Source: DATBDM01 sp034664425 (GTDB lineage: Bacteria > Actinomycetota > Thermoleophilia > Solirubrobacterales > Solirubrobacteraceae). From it: 64,000 nt of DNA. Positions 57,342 through 64,000 of the stretch are shown here, in pieces. The stretch covers positions 8,229 through 72,228 of the forward strand of contig JAXDHR010000136.1 of the NCBI GenBank assembly GCA_034664425.1. Direction: 5' to 3'. Under the pieces are notes generated by a model. It saw only the letters and a list, made by a program, of their open reading frames with translations. It was not told where the DNA came from and searched no databases. How positions within the stretch are numbered: the stretch's first letter is position 1; the number at the start of each line of letters is the position of its first letter. Position numbers and translations under genes: made by a program.

Positions 57342-57619
57342 GCCCGTTCCGCCCGCGCGACGAGCGCGTACCGCCCGCGGCCGTGCGCGTGACGGATGTC
57401 GCGGTCCTGCGCTTCGAGGGCATCTACGAGGTCGATCCCGCCCTGATGCAGGAGCACGTGGCCCAGCAGGACTTCCCGAACTGGGACACGCTGCGCATAG
57501 CCCGCAGCCGCCACGACCACCTCGAGTGGATGCATCGCCACTGGACGGACACCGTCGTCTCTGGCGAGGCGCTCCTGGCCGACGTCGAGCACGACCCGAA
57601 CCCCGGAGGAACCCCATGA
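57338..57619 (+). CDS. Small unknown protein coupled to the GlcD-like oxidase
   Basis: 93-residue soluble protein starting at GTG 57338 inside the oxidase stop. It reads VTDVAVLRFEGIYEVDPALM, QEHVAQQDFPNWDTLRIARS, RHDHLEWMHRHWTDTVVSGE, with several His (RHDHLEWMHRHW) that could bind a metal. I do not recognise a family. Tight coupling to the oxidase suggests an accessory or enzyme subunit role. The next gene starts 33 bp later. Confidence 0.65.
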   Translation: MSPFRPRDERVPPAAVRVTDVAVLRFEGIYEVDPALMQEHVAQQDFPNWDTLRIARSRHDHLEWMHRHWTDTVVSGEALLADVEHDPNPGGTP

Positions 57620-57652
57620 CCGCCACCATGGCGAACCTCGGGTCCTGACGCC

Positions 57653-58447
57653 ATGGCGATCGACGAGACGCGGGCGACAGCGTACCTGAGCCGGCTGTTC
57701 GGGCTCGACGGCAAGCGGGCGGTCGTGACGGGCGCGAGCAGCGGGATCGGCGCCGCCGCCGCGATGTCGCTCGCGCGCGCGGGCGCCCACGTCGTCGTCG
57801 GGGGCCGCGACGAGGAGCGCGCGTCCCGGGTCGCCGGCGCGATCGAGGCGGCCGGTGGATCGGCGGTGCCGGTAGTGGGCGACCTCGGCGATCCCGCGGC
57901 GGCTCGCGCCTTCGCCGAAGGCGTGCTCGCGGAGCACGGCCCGATGGACATCCTCGTCAACTCGGCGGGGGTCTTCCGCCGGGGCGCCGGCGAGGACACC
58001 CCGCTCGAGGTGTGGCGCGAGGCGATCGACGTCAACGCGACTGCGACGTTCGTCACGTGCCAGGTCTTCGGGCGGGCGATGATCGAGGCCGGTCGGGGCA
58101 AGATCGTCAACATCGCGTCGACCGACGGGATCGTCGGCGTGCCCGACCAGGCGGCCTACTGTGCGAGCAAGGGCGCCGTCGTGCTGCTCACCCGCACGCT
58201 CGGCGCCGAGTGGATCAAGCACGGCGTCAACGTGAACGCGATCGGGCCCTGCGACTTCGACACGCCGATGATCGCCGACGCGCTCGGCGAGCAGGAGTAC
58301 CGCGACTGGATCCTGGACGCGATCCCGGCCGGCAGGGTCGGCCAGCCCGACGAGATCGCGGGTGCGGTGCTCTACCTGGCCTCTGCCGCGTCGGACATGG
58401 TCGTCGGGCACGTCCTCATGGTCGACGGCGGCCGCGTCGTGATCTGA
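57653..58447 (+). CDS. SDR-family oxidoreductase (oxidase operon)
   Basis: 264-residue classical short-chain dehydrogenase. It has LDGKRAVVTGASSGIGAAAA, NSAGVFRRGAGEDTPLEVWR, catalytic Ser-Tyr-Lys in NIASTDGIVGVPDQAAYCAS and KGAVVLLTRTLGAEW, and the end MVVGHVLMVDGGRVVI. It is last in the GlcF/GlcD operon and would interconvert a hydroxyl and a carbonyl on the same substrate. A strong hairpin follows the stop. Confidence 0.93.
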   Translation: MAIDETRATAYLSRLFGLDGKRAVVTGASSGIGAAAAMSLARAGAHVVVGGRDEERASRVAGAIEAAGGSAVPVVGDLGDPAAARAFAEGVLAEHGPMDILVNSAGVFRRGAGEDTPLEVWREAIDVNATATFVTCQVFGRAMIEAGRGKIVNIASTDGIVGVPDQAAYCASKGAVVLLTRTLGAEWIKHGVNVNAIGPCDFDTPMIADALGEQEYRDWILDAIPAGRVGQPDEIAGAVLYLASAASDMVVGHVLMVDGGRVVI

Positions 58448-58458
58448 GGCCGCGGCGC

Positions 58459-58485
58459 CGCTCGGGCGCCGTCAGCGCCCGAGCG
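58459..58485. terminator. Bidirectional hairpin terminator
   Basis: CGCTCGGGCGC (58459-58469) and GCGCCCGAGCG (58475-58485) form a perfect 11-bp stem with a 5-nt loop between the convergent SDR (ends 58447) and cache-GntR (ends 58472) genes. The right arm covers the last codons of the regulator. Confidence 0.75.
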
Positions 58486-59959
58486 CGATCGCCAGCGGGA
58501 TGGCCTCGTCGCCGACGAGGCGCTCCACGCGCGGATCGGCGTCCGGCACGCCGTCCGGCCGGGGCGTGTCCGCGGTCGCCGACTCCTTGAGCAGCGTGCC
58601 TGGCATCCACGTCGCTGCGTTGGAGACGAGGACCCGCCCGAAGGCGTTGACGAGAGCGGCCGGGCGCCCCAGCGAGCGCAACCCCGGCCCGGCGATCGAT
58701 TCCAGCGCGTCGACGCCCACGTCGGCCGCCGCCACGCCGAGGAACCCGCCGTCGCGGACGATCGGCAGCGAGAGCGTGAACACGTGCTGGTCCGTGGCGC
58801 TGTAGTCGACCACCGGGCCGGCCATCGCGCGCTCGCCGGTGGCCCGCGGCGCGGCGAACCATTCCGCGCGCTCGTACGCGTAGGCGTTGGGGTCGGCGGG
58901 GTCGAGGTTGGGATACAGGGGCACCGGAGTGCCGTCCTCCGCGGCGCTCCACCACTCCAGCCAGCGCGACGCGTCGGACAGCACGCCCGGCTCGAAGATC
59001 ACGCCCGTGCCGAGGATGAGGCCGTGGCGCTCACGCAGCTGGGAGAAGACGAGCGGGCGTAGTCCTTCGGCGTCCCCGCGCGAGAGTGGGCCGCGCCGGG
59101 GGGCGGCCGCGATCTCGAGGAGCCGCGCACGCACCTGGTCGACGCCGTCGAAGACCGTCTCGATGGCGGCGGTCACGTCGTCGAGGATGGCGCGGGGCGA
59201 CGTCGCCTGGCCGGCCCCGCCGCCGGGCCCCAGGCGCAGCTCGAACAGCAGCGCGGTGTCGCGCGCGGCGTGCTCGGCGGCCGCGCGCCGGGCGCGCGCG
59301 CCCTGGCCGGCCATCACCGCGGCCACGATGCGCCGATGGTCGGCCCGCGCGCGCTCGGCCGTCGACGGGCGCTCGTCGACCCAGACGAGGTCGCCGACCT
59401 CGTCCTCGGCGCCGATCACCGCGAGTGTGAGGCGCGACGAGCGGCTGATCGCGGCCAGCTCCACGTGGAAGCGCCGATCGGCGAGGTAGAGCTCGTGCGT
59501 CCCGCTGGCCGACTCCATGCTGGCCAGGAAGCCATCGAGCCGCTCCCGATCGGCCCCGGACATGCGCGCCGCCGCCAGCTCGGCCACCCCGCCGGCGAGG
59601 ACGGCGCGGTGATCGCACGCGTCGCGCAGCGCGTCCGCGCCCCAGCGCTCGAGCCGCGCGCGCAGCAGGTCTCTGGTCCCCGCCCGGGGGGCGAGGACGA
59701 ATGTGCCACCGGCGCGGCCGCGGCGCGTCGTCACGAGCCCTCGCCGCCGCAGTGCCTCGAGCGCCTCGCGTAGCGTCACGGTCGCGACCCGCAGCCGGCT
59801 CGCGAGGTCGAGCTCGCTCGGGAGCTGCTCACCGTCGGCGAGCGCGCCGGTGAGGATGGCGTCGGCGAGCCGCTGCTCGACCGCCTCGACGCGATCGGTC
59901 AGCGTGAGCGGCGCAAAGACCTGGCGGTGCGCCGCCGGGTTGACGTAGATCGGGGACAT
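58472..59959 (-). CDS. GntR-FCD regulator fused to a C-terminal cache-like sensor
   Basis: 495-residue protein. Residues about 20-85 are a GntR winged helix (LADAILTGALADGEQLPSEL, VTLREALEALRRRGLVTTRR), and about 105-225 are an FCD-like helical domain (DRRFHVELAAISRSSRLTLA). Residues about 255-495 resemble a PDC/dCache ligand-binding region (VFDGVDQVRARLLEIAA, GLILGTGVIFEPGVLSDASR, VVDYSATDQHVFTLSLPIVR). Cache domains usually sit outside the membrane in receptors; here there is no membrane segment, so it would sense a cytoplasmic amine or amino acid. It is divergent from the APC permease across a conserved operator-like promoter. Confidence 0.87.
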   Translation of the reverse strand: MSPIYVNPAAHRQVFAPLTLTDRVEAVEQRLADAILTGALADGEQLPSELDLASRLRVATVTLREALEALRRRGLVTTRRGRAGGTFVLAPRAGTRDLLRARLERWGADALRDACDHRAVLAGGVAELAAARMSGADRERLDGFLASMESASGTHELYLADRRFHVELAAISRSSRLTLAVIGAEDEVGDLVWVDERPSTAERARADHRRIVAAVMAGQGARARRAAAEHAARDTALLFELRLGPGGGAGQATSPRAILDDVTAAIETVFDGVDQVRARLLEIAAAPRRGPLSRGDAEGLRPLVFSQLRERHGLILGTGVIFEPGVLSDASRWLEWWSAAEDGTPVPLYPNLDPADPNAYAYERAEWFAAPRATGERAMAGPVVDYSATDQHVFTLSLPIVRDGGFLGVAAADVGVDALESIAGPGLRSLGRPAALVNAFGRVLVSNAATWMPGTLLKESATADTPRPDGVPDADPRVERLVGDEAIPLAIALGR

Positions 59960-59992
59960 GGAATCTGGCTTGGCGAGGACCGCGTAGCGGAC

Positions 59993-60024
59993 TTGACACT
60001 AAACGTATGCCCTCATAGTTTATG
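59993..60024 (+). promoter_or_regulatory. Promoter and operator-like repeat of the APC permease gene
   Basis: TTGACA (59993-59998), a 17-bp spacer and TAGTTT (60016-60021). Within it, TAAACGTATG (60000-60009) and CATAGTTTA (60014-60022) form an imperfect inverted repeat around CCCT. It lies between the divergent cache-GntR gene and the permease and matches the promoter at 54513 over most of its length. Confidence 0.7.
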
Positions 60025-60104
60025 CCCCGAGACGGAGGGTCCGCGCTTTCCGGAGCGCGGTCGGTCCTGGCTTGTCCACCGCAGTGCAACAAAGGACGTG
60101 TCGC

Positions 60105-61628
60105 GTGAGCACCGCCACCCAAGCGGAAGTTCCGACCGCGGACGAGCAGGAGGCCAAGGATGCCGCGCAGCTCGCGTCGCTGGGATATCGACAGCAGCTC
60201 ACTCGCGCGGTGGGCCTCTGGCAGAACTTCACGGTCGGGTTCACCTACCTCTCGCCGATCGCCGGCGTGTACCCACTGTTCGCCTACGGCCTCGCGACCG
60301 CCGGGCCTGCATTCTTCTGGACGATGCCGATCGTCGTCGTCGGCCAGCTCGTCGTCCTGTTGACCTTCTCGGAGATCGCGTCGCAGTACCCGATTGCCGG
60401 CGGCATCTTCCAGTGGACCAAGCGCCTGGTCGGTCCTCGCTACGCCTGGCTCTCGGGCTGGCTGTATACGTGGGCGCTGCTCGTGACGGTCGCCTCGATC
60501 GCGTTCTCGTCGAGCGGCTATGCCTCGCAGCTCTTCGGCTATACCAACACGCACTTGGCCACGGTCATCTGCGCGGCAGCGGTGATCCTGATCTGCTCCG
60601 CGGTGAACCTCGCCGGCATCCGGCGGCTCGCCTTCGTCTCGTCGATCGGTACCGTCGCGGAGCTCATCGCCACGGTCGGGCTGGGCATCTACCTGCTCAT
60701 CGCCGTCAGTCATCGGGGGATCGGCGCCATCTTCCACTCCTACGGCGCTGGGAGCGGCGGCTACACCGGCGCGTTCCTCGCCGCCGCGCTGTTCAGCGTG
60801 TGGATCTTCTACGGGTTCGAGGCTTGCGGCGACATCGCCGAGGAGGTCAAGAATCCCTCCCAGAAGATTCCGCGCGCCATGCGCATGACGCTCGGCGTCG
60901 GCAGCGTCGCATCGGCGATCATCACGATCGCGTTCATCCTCGCCGTACCCAGCATCACCGCCGTGATCTCGGGCAAGGACGCCGATCCCATCGGGACGAT
61001 CCTGACGAACGCGTTCGGCAGCGGCGGCTCGAAGGTCGTCCTCGCGGTCATCGTGTTCGCCTTCATCTCGGCGTGCATGTCCGTGCAGGCGGCCGCCACG
61101 CGGCTGGTGTTCTCCTACGCGCGTGACGGCATGATCGTCGGCTCGCGGCCGCTGTCCAACGTGCACCCGCGCTTTCACATGCCTCCGGGCGCCGTCGCGG
61201 TGACCGCCGTGATCCCGATCGTCATCACCCTGCTGCCGACGGCCACCGTCGCCCGCATCATCACGTTCGCCGTCGTGGGCATCTACGTCGGGTTCCAGAG
61301 CGTCGTCCTCGCGTCGCTGATCGCACGCCGCCGCGGCTGGCGCCCGGCGGGCGCGTTCACGCTGGGCAAGTGGGGCCCGGCGGTGAACCTCGTCGCGCTC
61401 GTCTACGGCGTCAGCGCGATCGTCGTCCTGTGCATCAAGACGCCCGCGGTCGGCAGCGGCTTCTTCGACCGCTGGCTCGTGCCGATCTCACTCGTCATCG
61501 TGGCGGGCATCGGCCTGCTCTACCTGCTCATCGCGAGGCCGCGGGAGAGCATTCGCGAGGACGCACGGGTGGAGTCGAGCAGCACGGAGAGCCCCCTCGT
61601 CAGGGCCGGGGAGGTGCAGCAGGGGTGA
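60105..61628 (+). CDS. APC-family permease next to the cache-GntR regulator
   Basis: 507-residue, 12-helix permease of the basic-amino-acid/GABA-type APC group. It has LTRAVGLWQNFTVGFTYLSP at helix 1, YPIAGGIFQWTKRLVGPRYA, VWIFYGFEACGDIAEEVKNP (APC signature) and RLVFSYARDGMIVGSRPLSN. GTG 60105 is chosen for AAAGGA at 60091-60096. It is divergent from the regulator and precedes a succinate-semialdehyde-type dehydrogenase gene, so uptake of an amine or amino acid for oxidation is likely. The substrate is not provable from sequence. Confidence 0.92.
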   Translation: MSTATQAEVPTADEQEAKDAAQLASLGYRQQLTRAVGLWQNFTVGFTYLSPIAGVYPLFAYGLATAGPAFFWTMPIVVVGQLVVLLTFSEIASQYPIAGGIFQWTKRLVGPRYAWLSGWLYTWALLVTVASIAFSSSGYASQLFGYTNTHLATVICAAAVILICSAVNLAGIRRLAFVSSIGTVAELIATVGLGIYLLIAVSHRGIGAIFHSYGAGSGGYTGAFLAAALFSVWIFYGFEACGDIAEEVKNPSQKIPRAMRMTLGVGSVASAIITIAFILAVPSITAVISGKDADPIGTILTNAFGSGGSKVVLAVIVFAFISACMSVQAAATRLVFSYARDGMIVGSRPLSNVHPRFHMPPGAVAVTAVIPIVITLLPTATVARIITFAVVGIYVGFQSVVLASLIARRRGWRPAGAFTLGKWGPAVNLVALVYGVSAIVVLCIKTPAVGSGFFDRWLVPISLVIVAGIGLLYLLIARPRESIREDARVESSSTESPLVRAGEVQQG

Positions 61629-61781
61629 GGTGGACATCCCGCGGACCGGCTCGAGCGTCTGAGCCTCACCTGACTCCTGACATACTGCGTTGGTGCGCTC
61701 GGATGTCCGTCAGCGAGATCGCGCGCAACCCGGCAGTTCATCCGTAAGCGACGTGCGCGCCGACATCAGGGCGAGGAGAGT

Positions 61782-63158
61782 ATGAGCACCATCGAGTATG
61801 CGGTCATCGATCCGGCCACGGGCGAGACGCTGAAGACCTACGAGACGATCAGCGACGACGACCTGAAGGTCGCCGTCGGTCGCGCCTCCGCTGCGCACCG
61901 AGACTGGGGGCGGGGCACGAAGGTTGCGGACCGCGCGCGGGTCGTCGCCCGTGTCGCCGAGCTGCATACCGAGCGCCGGCAGGCGCTGGCGGAGATCATC
62001 GTCCGCGAGATGGGCAAGCCGATCGAGCAGGCGCTCGGGGAGGTGGACTTCAGCGCGGCGATCTATCAGTACTACGCCGATCATGCCGCCGAGTTGCTCC
62101 AAGACGAGCCGATCGAGCTGCTGGACGGCGAGGGTTCCGCGTTCATCCGGCGCTCCTCCGTGGGGCTGCTGCTCGGCATCATGCCTTGGAACTACCCCTA
62201 CTACCAGGTGGCGCGTTTCGCCGGCCCGAACCTGGTCGTGGGCAACACGATCCTGCTCAAGCACGCTCCGCAGTGCCCGGAGTCGGCGGCCGCGATGGAG
62301 CAGATCTTCCACGAGGCCGGCGTCCCCGAGGACGCCTACATCAACATCTACGCGTCCAACGAGCAGATCGCGTGGGTCATCGGCGACCCGCGCCTGCAGG
62401 GCGTGTCGCTGACGGGTTCCGGCCGCGCGGGCGCCGCGGTGGCCGAGATCGCCGGGCGCCATCTCAAGAAGGTCGTGCTCGAGCTCGGCGGGTCGGACCC
62501 GTTCATCCTGTTGAAGGCCGACGACCTGGACACGGTCGTCGAGGCCGCGGTCGGCGGACGCTTGGAGAACACGGGGCAGGCGTGCAATGCGGCCAAGCGC
62601 TTCATCGTGCTTGACGAGTACTACGACGCCTTCGTGGAGAAGTTCACGCAGGCGCTGACGCAGGTGGAGCCTGGCGACCCCTCGTCGCCGGCCACGACGA
62701 TCGGCCCGCTGTCCTCGACCGCGGCGGCCGACCGCCTGGAGGGTCAGGTGAAGGAGGCGCTCGAGCAGGGAGCAAGGCTCCTCGCCGGCGGCGGGCGGGA
62801 CGGTAACTTCTTCAAGACGGCGGTGCTCACGGACATCACGCCCGAGAATCCCGCCTACACCGAGGAGTTCTTCGGGCCGGTCGCGCAGGTCTACAAGGTC
62901 GCCTCCGAAGAGGAGGCGGTCCGTCTGGCGAACGACACGCCCTACGGTCTGGGCTCGTACGTCTTCACGACGGACGACGAGCAGGCCCTGCGCGTCGCCG
63001 ATCAGATCGAGGCGGGCATGGTGTTCATCAACGCCGTCGGCGCCGAGGGGGTCGAGCTGCCCTTCGGCGGCGTCAAGAACTCCGGCTTCGGGCGCGAGCT
63101 CGGCCGATTCGGAGCCGACGAGTTCGTCAACAAGAAGCTCATCCGCGTCGGCGGCTGA
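61782..63158 (+). CDS. Aldehyde dehydrogenase (succinate-semialdehyde dehydrogenase-like)
   Basis: 458-residue aldehyde dehydrogenase of the short GabD-like class. It has IEYAVIDPATGETLKTYETI, IMPWNYPYYQVARFAGPNLV, Glu in LELGGSDPFILL, the catalytic Cys in LENTGQACNAAKRFIV, and PFGGVKNSGFGRELGRFGAD. GAGGAGAG just ahead of ATG 61782 is a strong ribosome site. The 153-bp gap after the permease carries a weak half motif (CTGACAT near 61678) but no clear promoter. It likely oxidises the semialdehyde formed from the imported amine. Confidence 0.93.
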   Translation: MSTIEYAVIDPATGETLKTYETISDDDLKVAVGRASAAHRDWGRGTKVADRARVVARVAELHTERRQALAEIIVREMGKPIEQALGEVDFSAAIYQYYADHAAELLQDEPIELLDGEGSAFIRRSSVGLLLGIMPWNYPYYQVARFAGPNLVVGNTILLKHAPQCPESAAAMEQIFHEAGVPEDAYINIYASNEQIAWVIGDPRLQGVSLTGSGRAGAAVAEIAGRHLKKVVLELGGSDPFILLKADDLDTVVEAAVGGRLENTGQACNAAKRFIVLDEYYDAFVEKFTQALTQVEPGDPSSPATTIGPLSSTAAADRLEGQVKEALEQGARLLAGGGRDGNFFKTAVLTDITPENPAYTEEFFGPVAQVYKVASEEEAVRLANDTPYGLGSYVFTTDDEQALRVADQIEAGMVFINAVGAEGVELPFGGVKNSGFGRELGRFGADEFVNKKLIRVGG

Positions 63159-63164
63159 CCTGGG

Positions 63165-63183
63165 CAGGCCCTTCTGGGGCCTG
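63165..63183. terminator. Hairpin terminator after the aldehyde dehydrogenase gene
   Basis: CAGGCCC (63165-63171) and GGGCCTG (63177-63183) form a perfect 7-bp stem with a 5-nt loop just after the stop at 63158 and before the convergent TolB-like relic. Confidence 0.6.
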
Positions 63184-63188
63184 ACCGG

Positions 63189-63620
63189 TCACGCGGCGAG
63201 ATGCTGACCGGAGCGGGCGCCCCAGTCGGCCCAGTCGCCGCCGAGGCCGGTGCTCTTGAGGCCTGAGCCGTCCGCATCGATCGTGTAGATCGCCTCGGAG
63301 CCGTTACGTGGCCGGTCGGCGGCGAACCGCGAGAAGATCAGCTTCCTGCCGTCGGGCGACCAGCTCGGCTCGAACGCGTACGAGAATCGGCCGGCGCCGA
63401 CCGGTATCGCGTGGCGGTCGCTGCCATCGGGGCGCGTACGTGGATCCCGCCTCCGGCCGTCGGGAGTAGTCGGAGGGCGCATCGTGGCCGCCGTACGGAT
63501 TCGTGCTCAGCCGCTCGAGGCCACCCAAGTCCGAGCTGCGGACGCCGAGTTCCCCTGGACCCAACCGCTCTCGGGTCAGATCTGCGTCGTGGGCCGTGGC
63601 TTCCTCGAGTCGAATTCACG
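63189..63620 (-). pseudogene. Frameshifted TolB/PD40 beta-propeller relic
   Basis: Three frames carry consecutive parts of a WD40-like TolB repeat protein. They are GLERLSTNPYGGHDAPSDYS (near 63460-63530), then GGGIHVRAPM (near 63425-63455), then DGSDRHAIPVGAGRFSYAFE, PSWSPDGRKLIFSRFA and EAIYTIDADGSGL to a stop at 63189. SPDGRKL is the PD40 blade signature. Intact members are several hundred residues and secreted, so only the last blades remain. Confidence 0.7.
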
Positions 63621-63769
63621 CGGATGGCGGGCGGCTCGAGCGCTCACGCGCTGCCGCGCCCGGCACCTCCACGCGATCGCCCCTGCCCCGAGCGCCACCG
63701 CGGCCCCTGCTTGGTGTCGTAGCGATCGACGCCGTCGCCGAGCGAACCGCTGCGGATAGCGCCGACGCC

Positions 63770-63970
63770 TCAGTCTGCCCTCGGCCGTCGGACACGCGCG
63801 GCGGACCGATCCGAGAAGAACTCGAGTGCTTCGGCCTCGTTGCCGAAACGACGCGTTCGACGGCGGCCGTCATGCATCCAGCGGACGACATACCTGTGTC
63901 GAGCGGGGTCGAAGTGAACGCCCAAGGGAGCTCCTCGGGATGGGGCAAACCTGGGGACGACTGCCCCCAA
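63770..63970 (-). pseudogene. Integrase-arm-like fragment (tentative)
   Basis: A 66-residue minus-strand frame reads LGVHFDPARHRYVVRWMHDG then RRRTRRFGNEAEALEFFSDR. This resembles the three-stranded arm-type DNA-binding domain at the N-terminus of phage-type tyrosine integrases (GVxFDxxxxxYxVRWxxxGRRxxRxF...EAxAF). Only TTG starts are available, and no catalytic domain follows. The rest of 63621-64000 shows no other gene. It could also be a stand-alone AP2-like protein. Confidence 0.4.
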
Positions 63971-64000
63971 GTGTCACAGGGCGGTGCCTCGAAAAGTCGC

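Noticed and set aside
57616..57648. Ten-codon frame MTATMANLGS between the small unknown gene and the SDR
   Set aside because: Too short, overlaps the upstream stop, and no similarity to any peptide precursor; likely chance.
61670..61690. CTGACAT near 61678 as a regulon operator for the last aldehyde dehydrogenase
   Set aside because: Only one half-site matches and no promoter is evident.

Overview
The window is about 64 kb of very GC-rich DNA with many GTG starts, ATGA/GTGA stop-start overlaps, ECF sigma/zinc anti-sigma pairs, LysR, LacI, TetR and GntR regulators, and large soil-type catabolic clusters. This suggests an actinobacterial-type chromosome, probably of the Thermoleophilia/Solirubrobacterales kind. 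That placement is my inference from gene content; no rRNA or marker gene is present. I see no tRNA, rRNA, CRISPR array or intact insertion sequence.

Left third (1-28 kb): a mosaic of short independent units. In order these are an aldo/keto reductase end, a TetR repressor divergent from a SnoaL-like/NmrA pair with a palindromic operator between them, a CBS protein, an RsbW-like kinase, a homocysteine methyltransferase/FAD amine oxidase pair with a LysR gene, a sigma/anti-sigma pair, folE overlapping a ferredoxin-reductase-like gene, a bifunctional penicillin-binding protein, a sigma factor with a SnoaL-like tail, a DHA2 exporter, a zinc alcohol dehydrogenase, a 2OG-Fe(II) oxygenase, an SDR, a PEP-mutase-family lyase, and a LacI repressor whose 18-bp palindrome sits just ahead of an MFS gene. 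Several relics lie between them (methyltransferase, glyoxalase, monooxygenase-like, gamma-glutamyltransferase).

Centre (28-53.4 kb): a large catabolic island. Two paralogous GntR/FCD regulators (28.0 and 43.7 kb) accompany a glutamine-synthetase-like gene; a tight eight-gene minus-strand operon (38.4 to 30.3 kb: permease, isochorismatase-type hydrolase, two SDRs, allantoinase-like deacetylase, ThDP enzyme, nitrilase, unknown protein); a cyclase-family/nitrilase pair; a kinase-aminotransferase fusion with a DapA-like aldolase; a split ThDP decarboxylase with an aldehyde dehydrogenase; and a plus-strand operon of CoA-transferase, acyl-CoA dehydrogenase, class III aminotransferase, methylaspartate ammonia-lyase and a MaoC-like hydratase. 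Seven copies of an 11-bp motif, (A/T)TGTCnGACnT, sit at the promoters of nearly all these units, including one regulator gene. I read them as the operators of one local regulon. The enzymes suggest opening of an N-containing ring or imide, amide hydrolysis, deamination, and funnelling of a C4/C5 branched acid through CoA esters; the actual substrate is unknown.

Right part (53.4-64 kb): relics of an EamA transporter and a nucleoside hydrolase around an intact RbsD/FucU gene, then a GlcF/GlcD-like oxidase operon with an SDR, a GntR-FCD regulator carrying a C-terminal cache-like sensor, an APC permease and an aldehyde dehydrogenase. The oxidase and permease promoters look alike from -35 to -10, pointing to a second small regulon run by the cache-GntR protein. 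The right edge holds a frameshifted TolB-like relic and an integrase-arm-like fragment.
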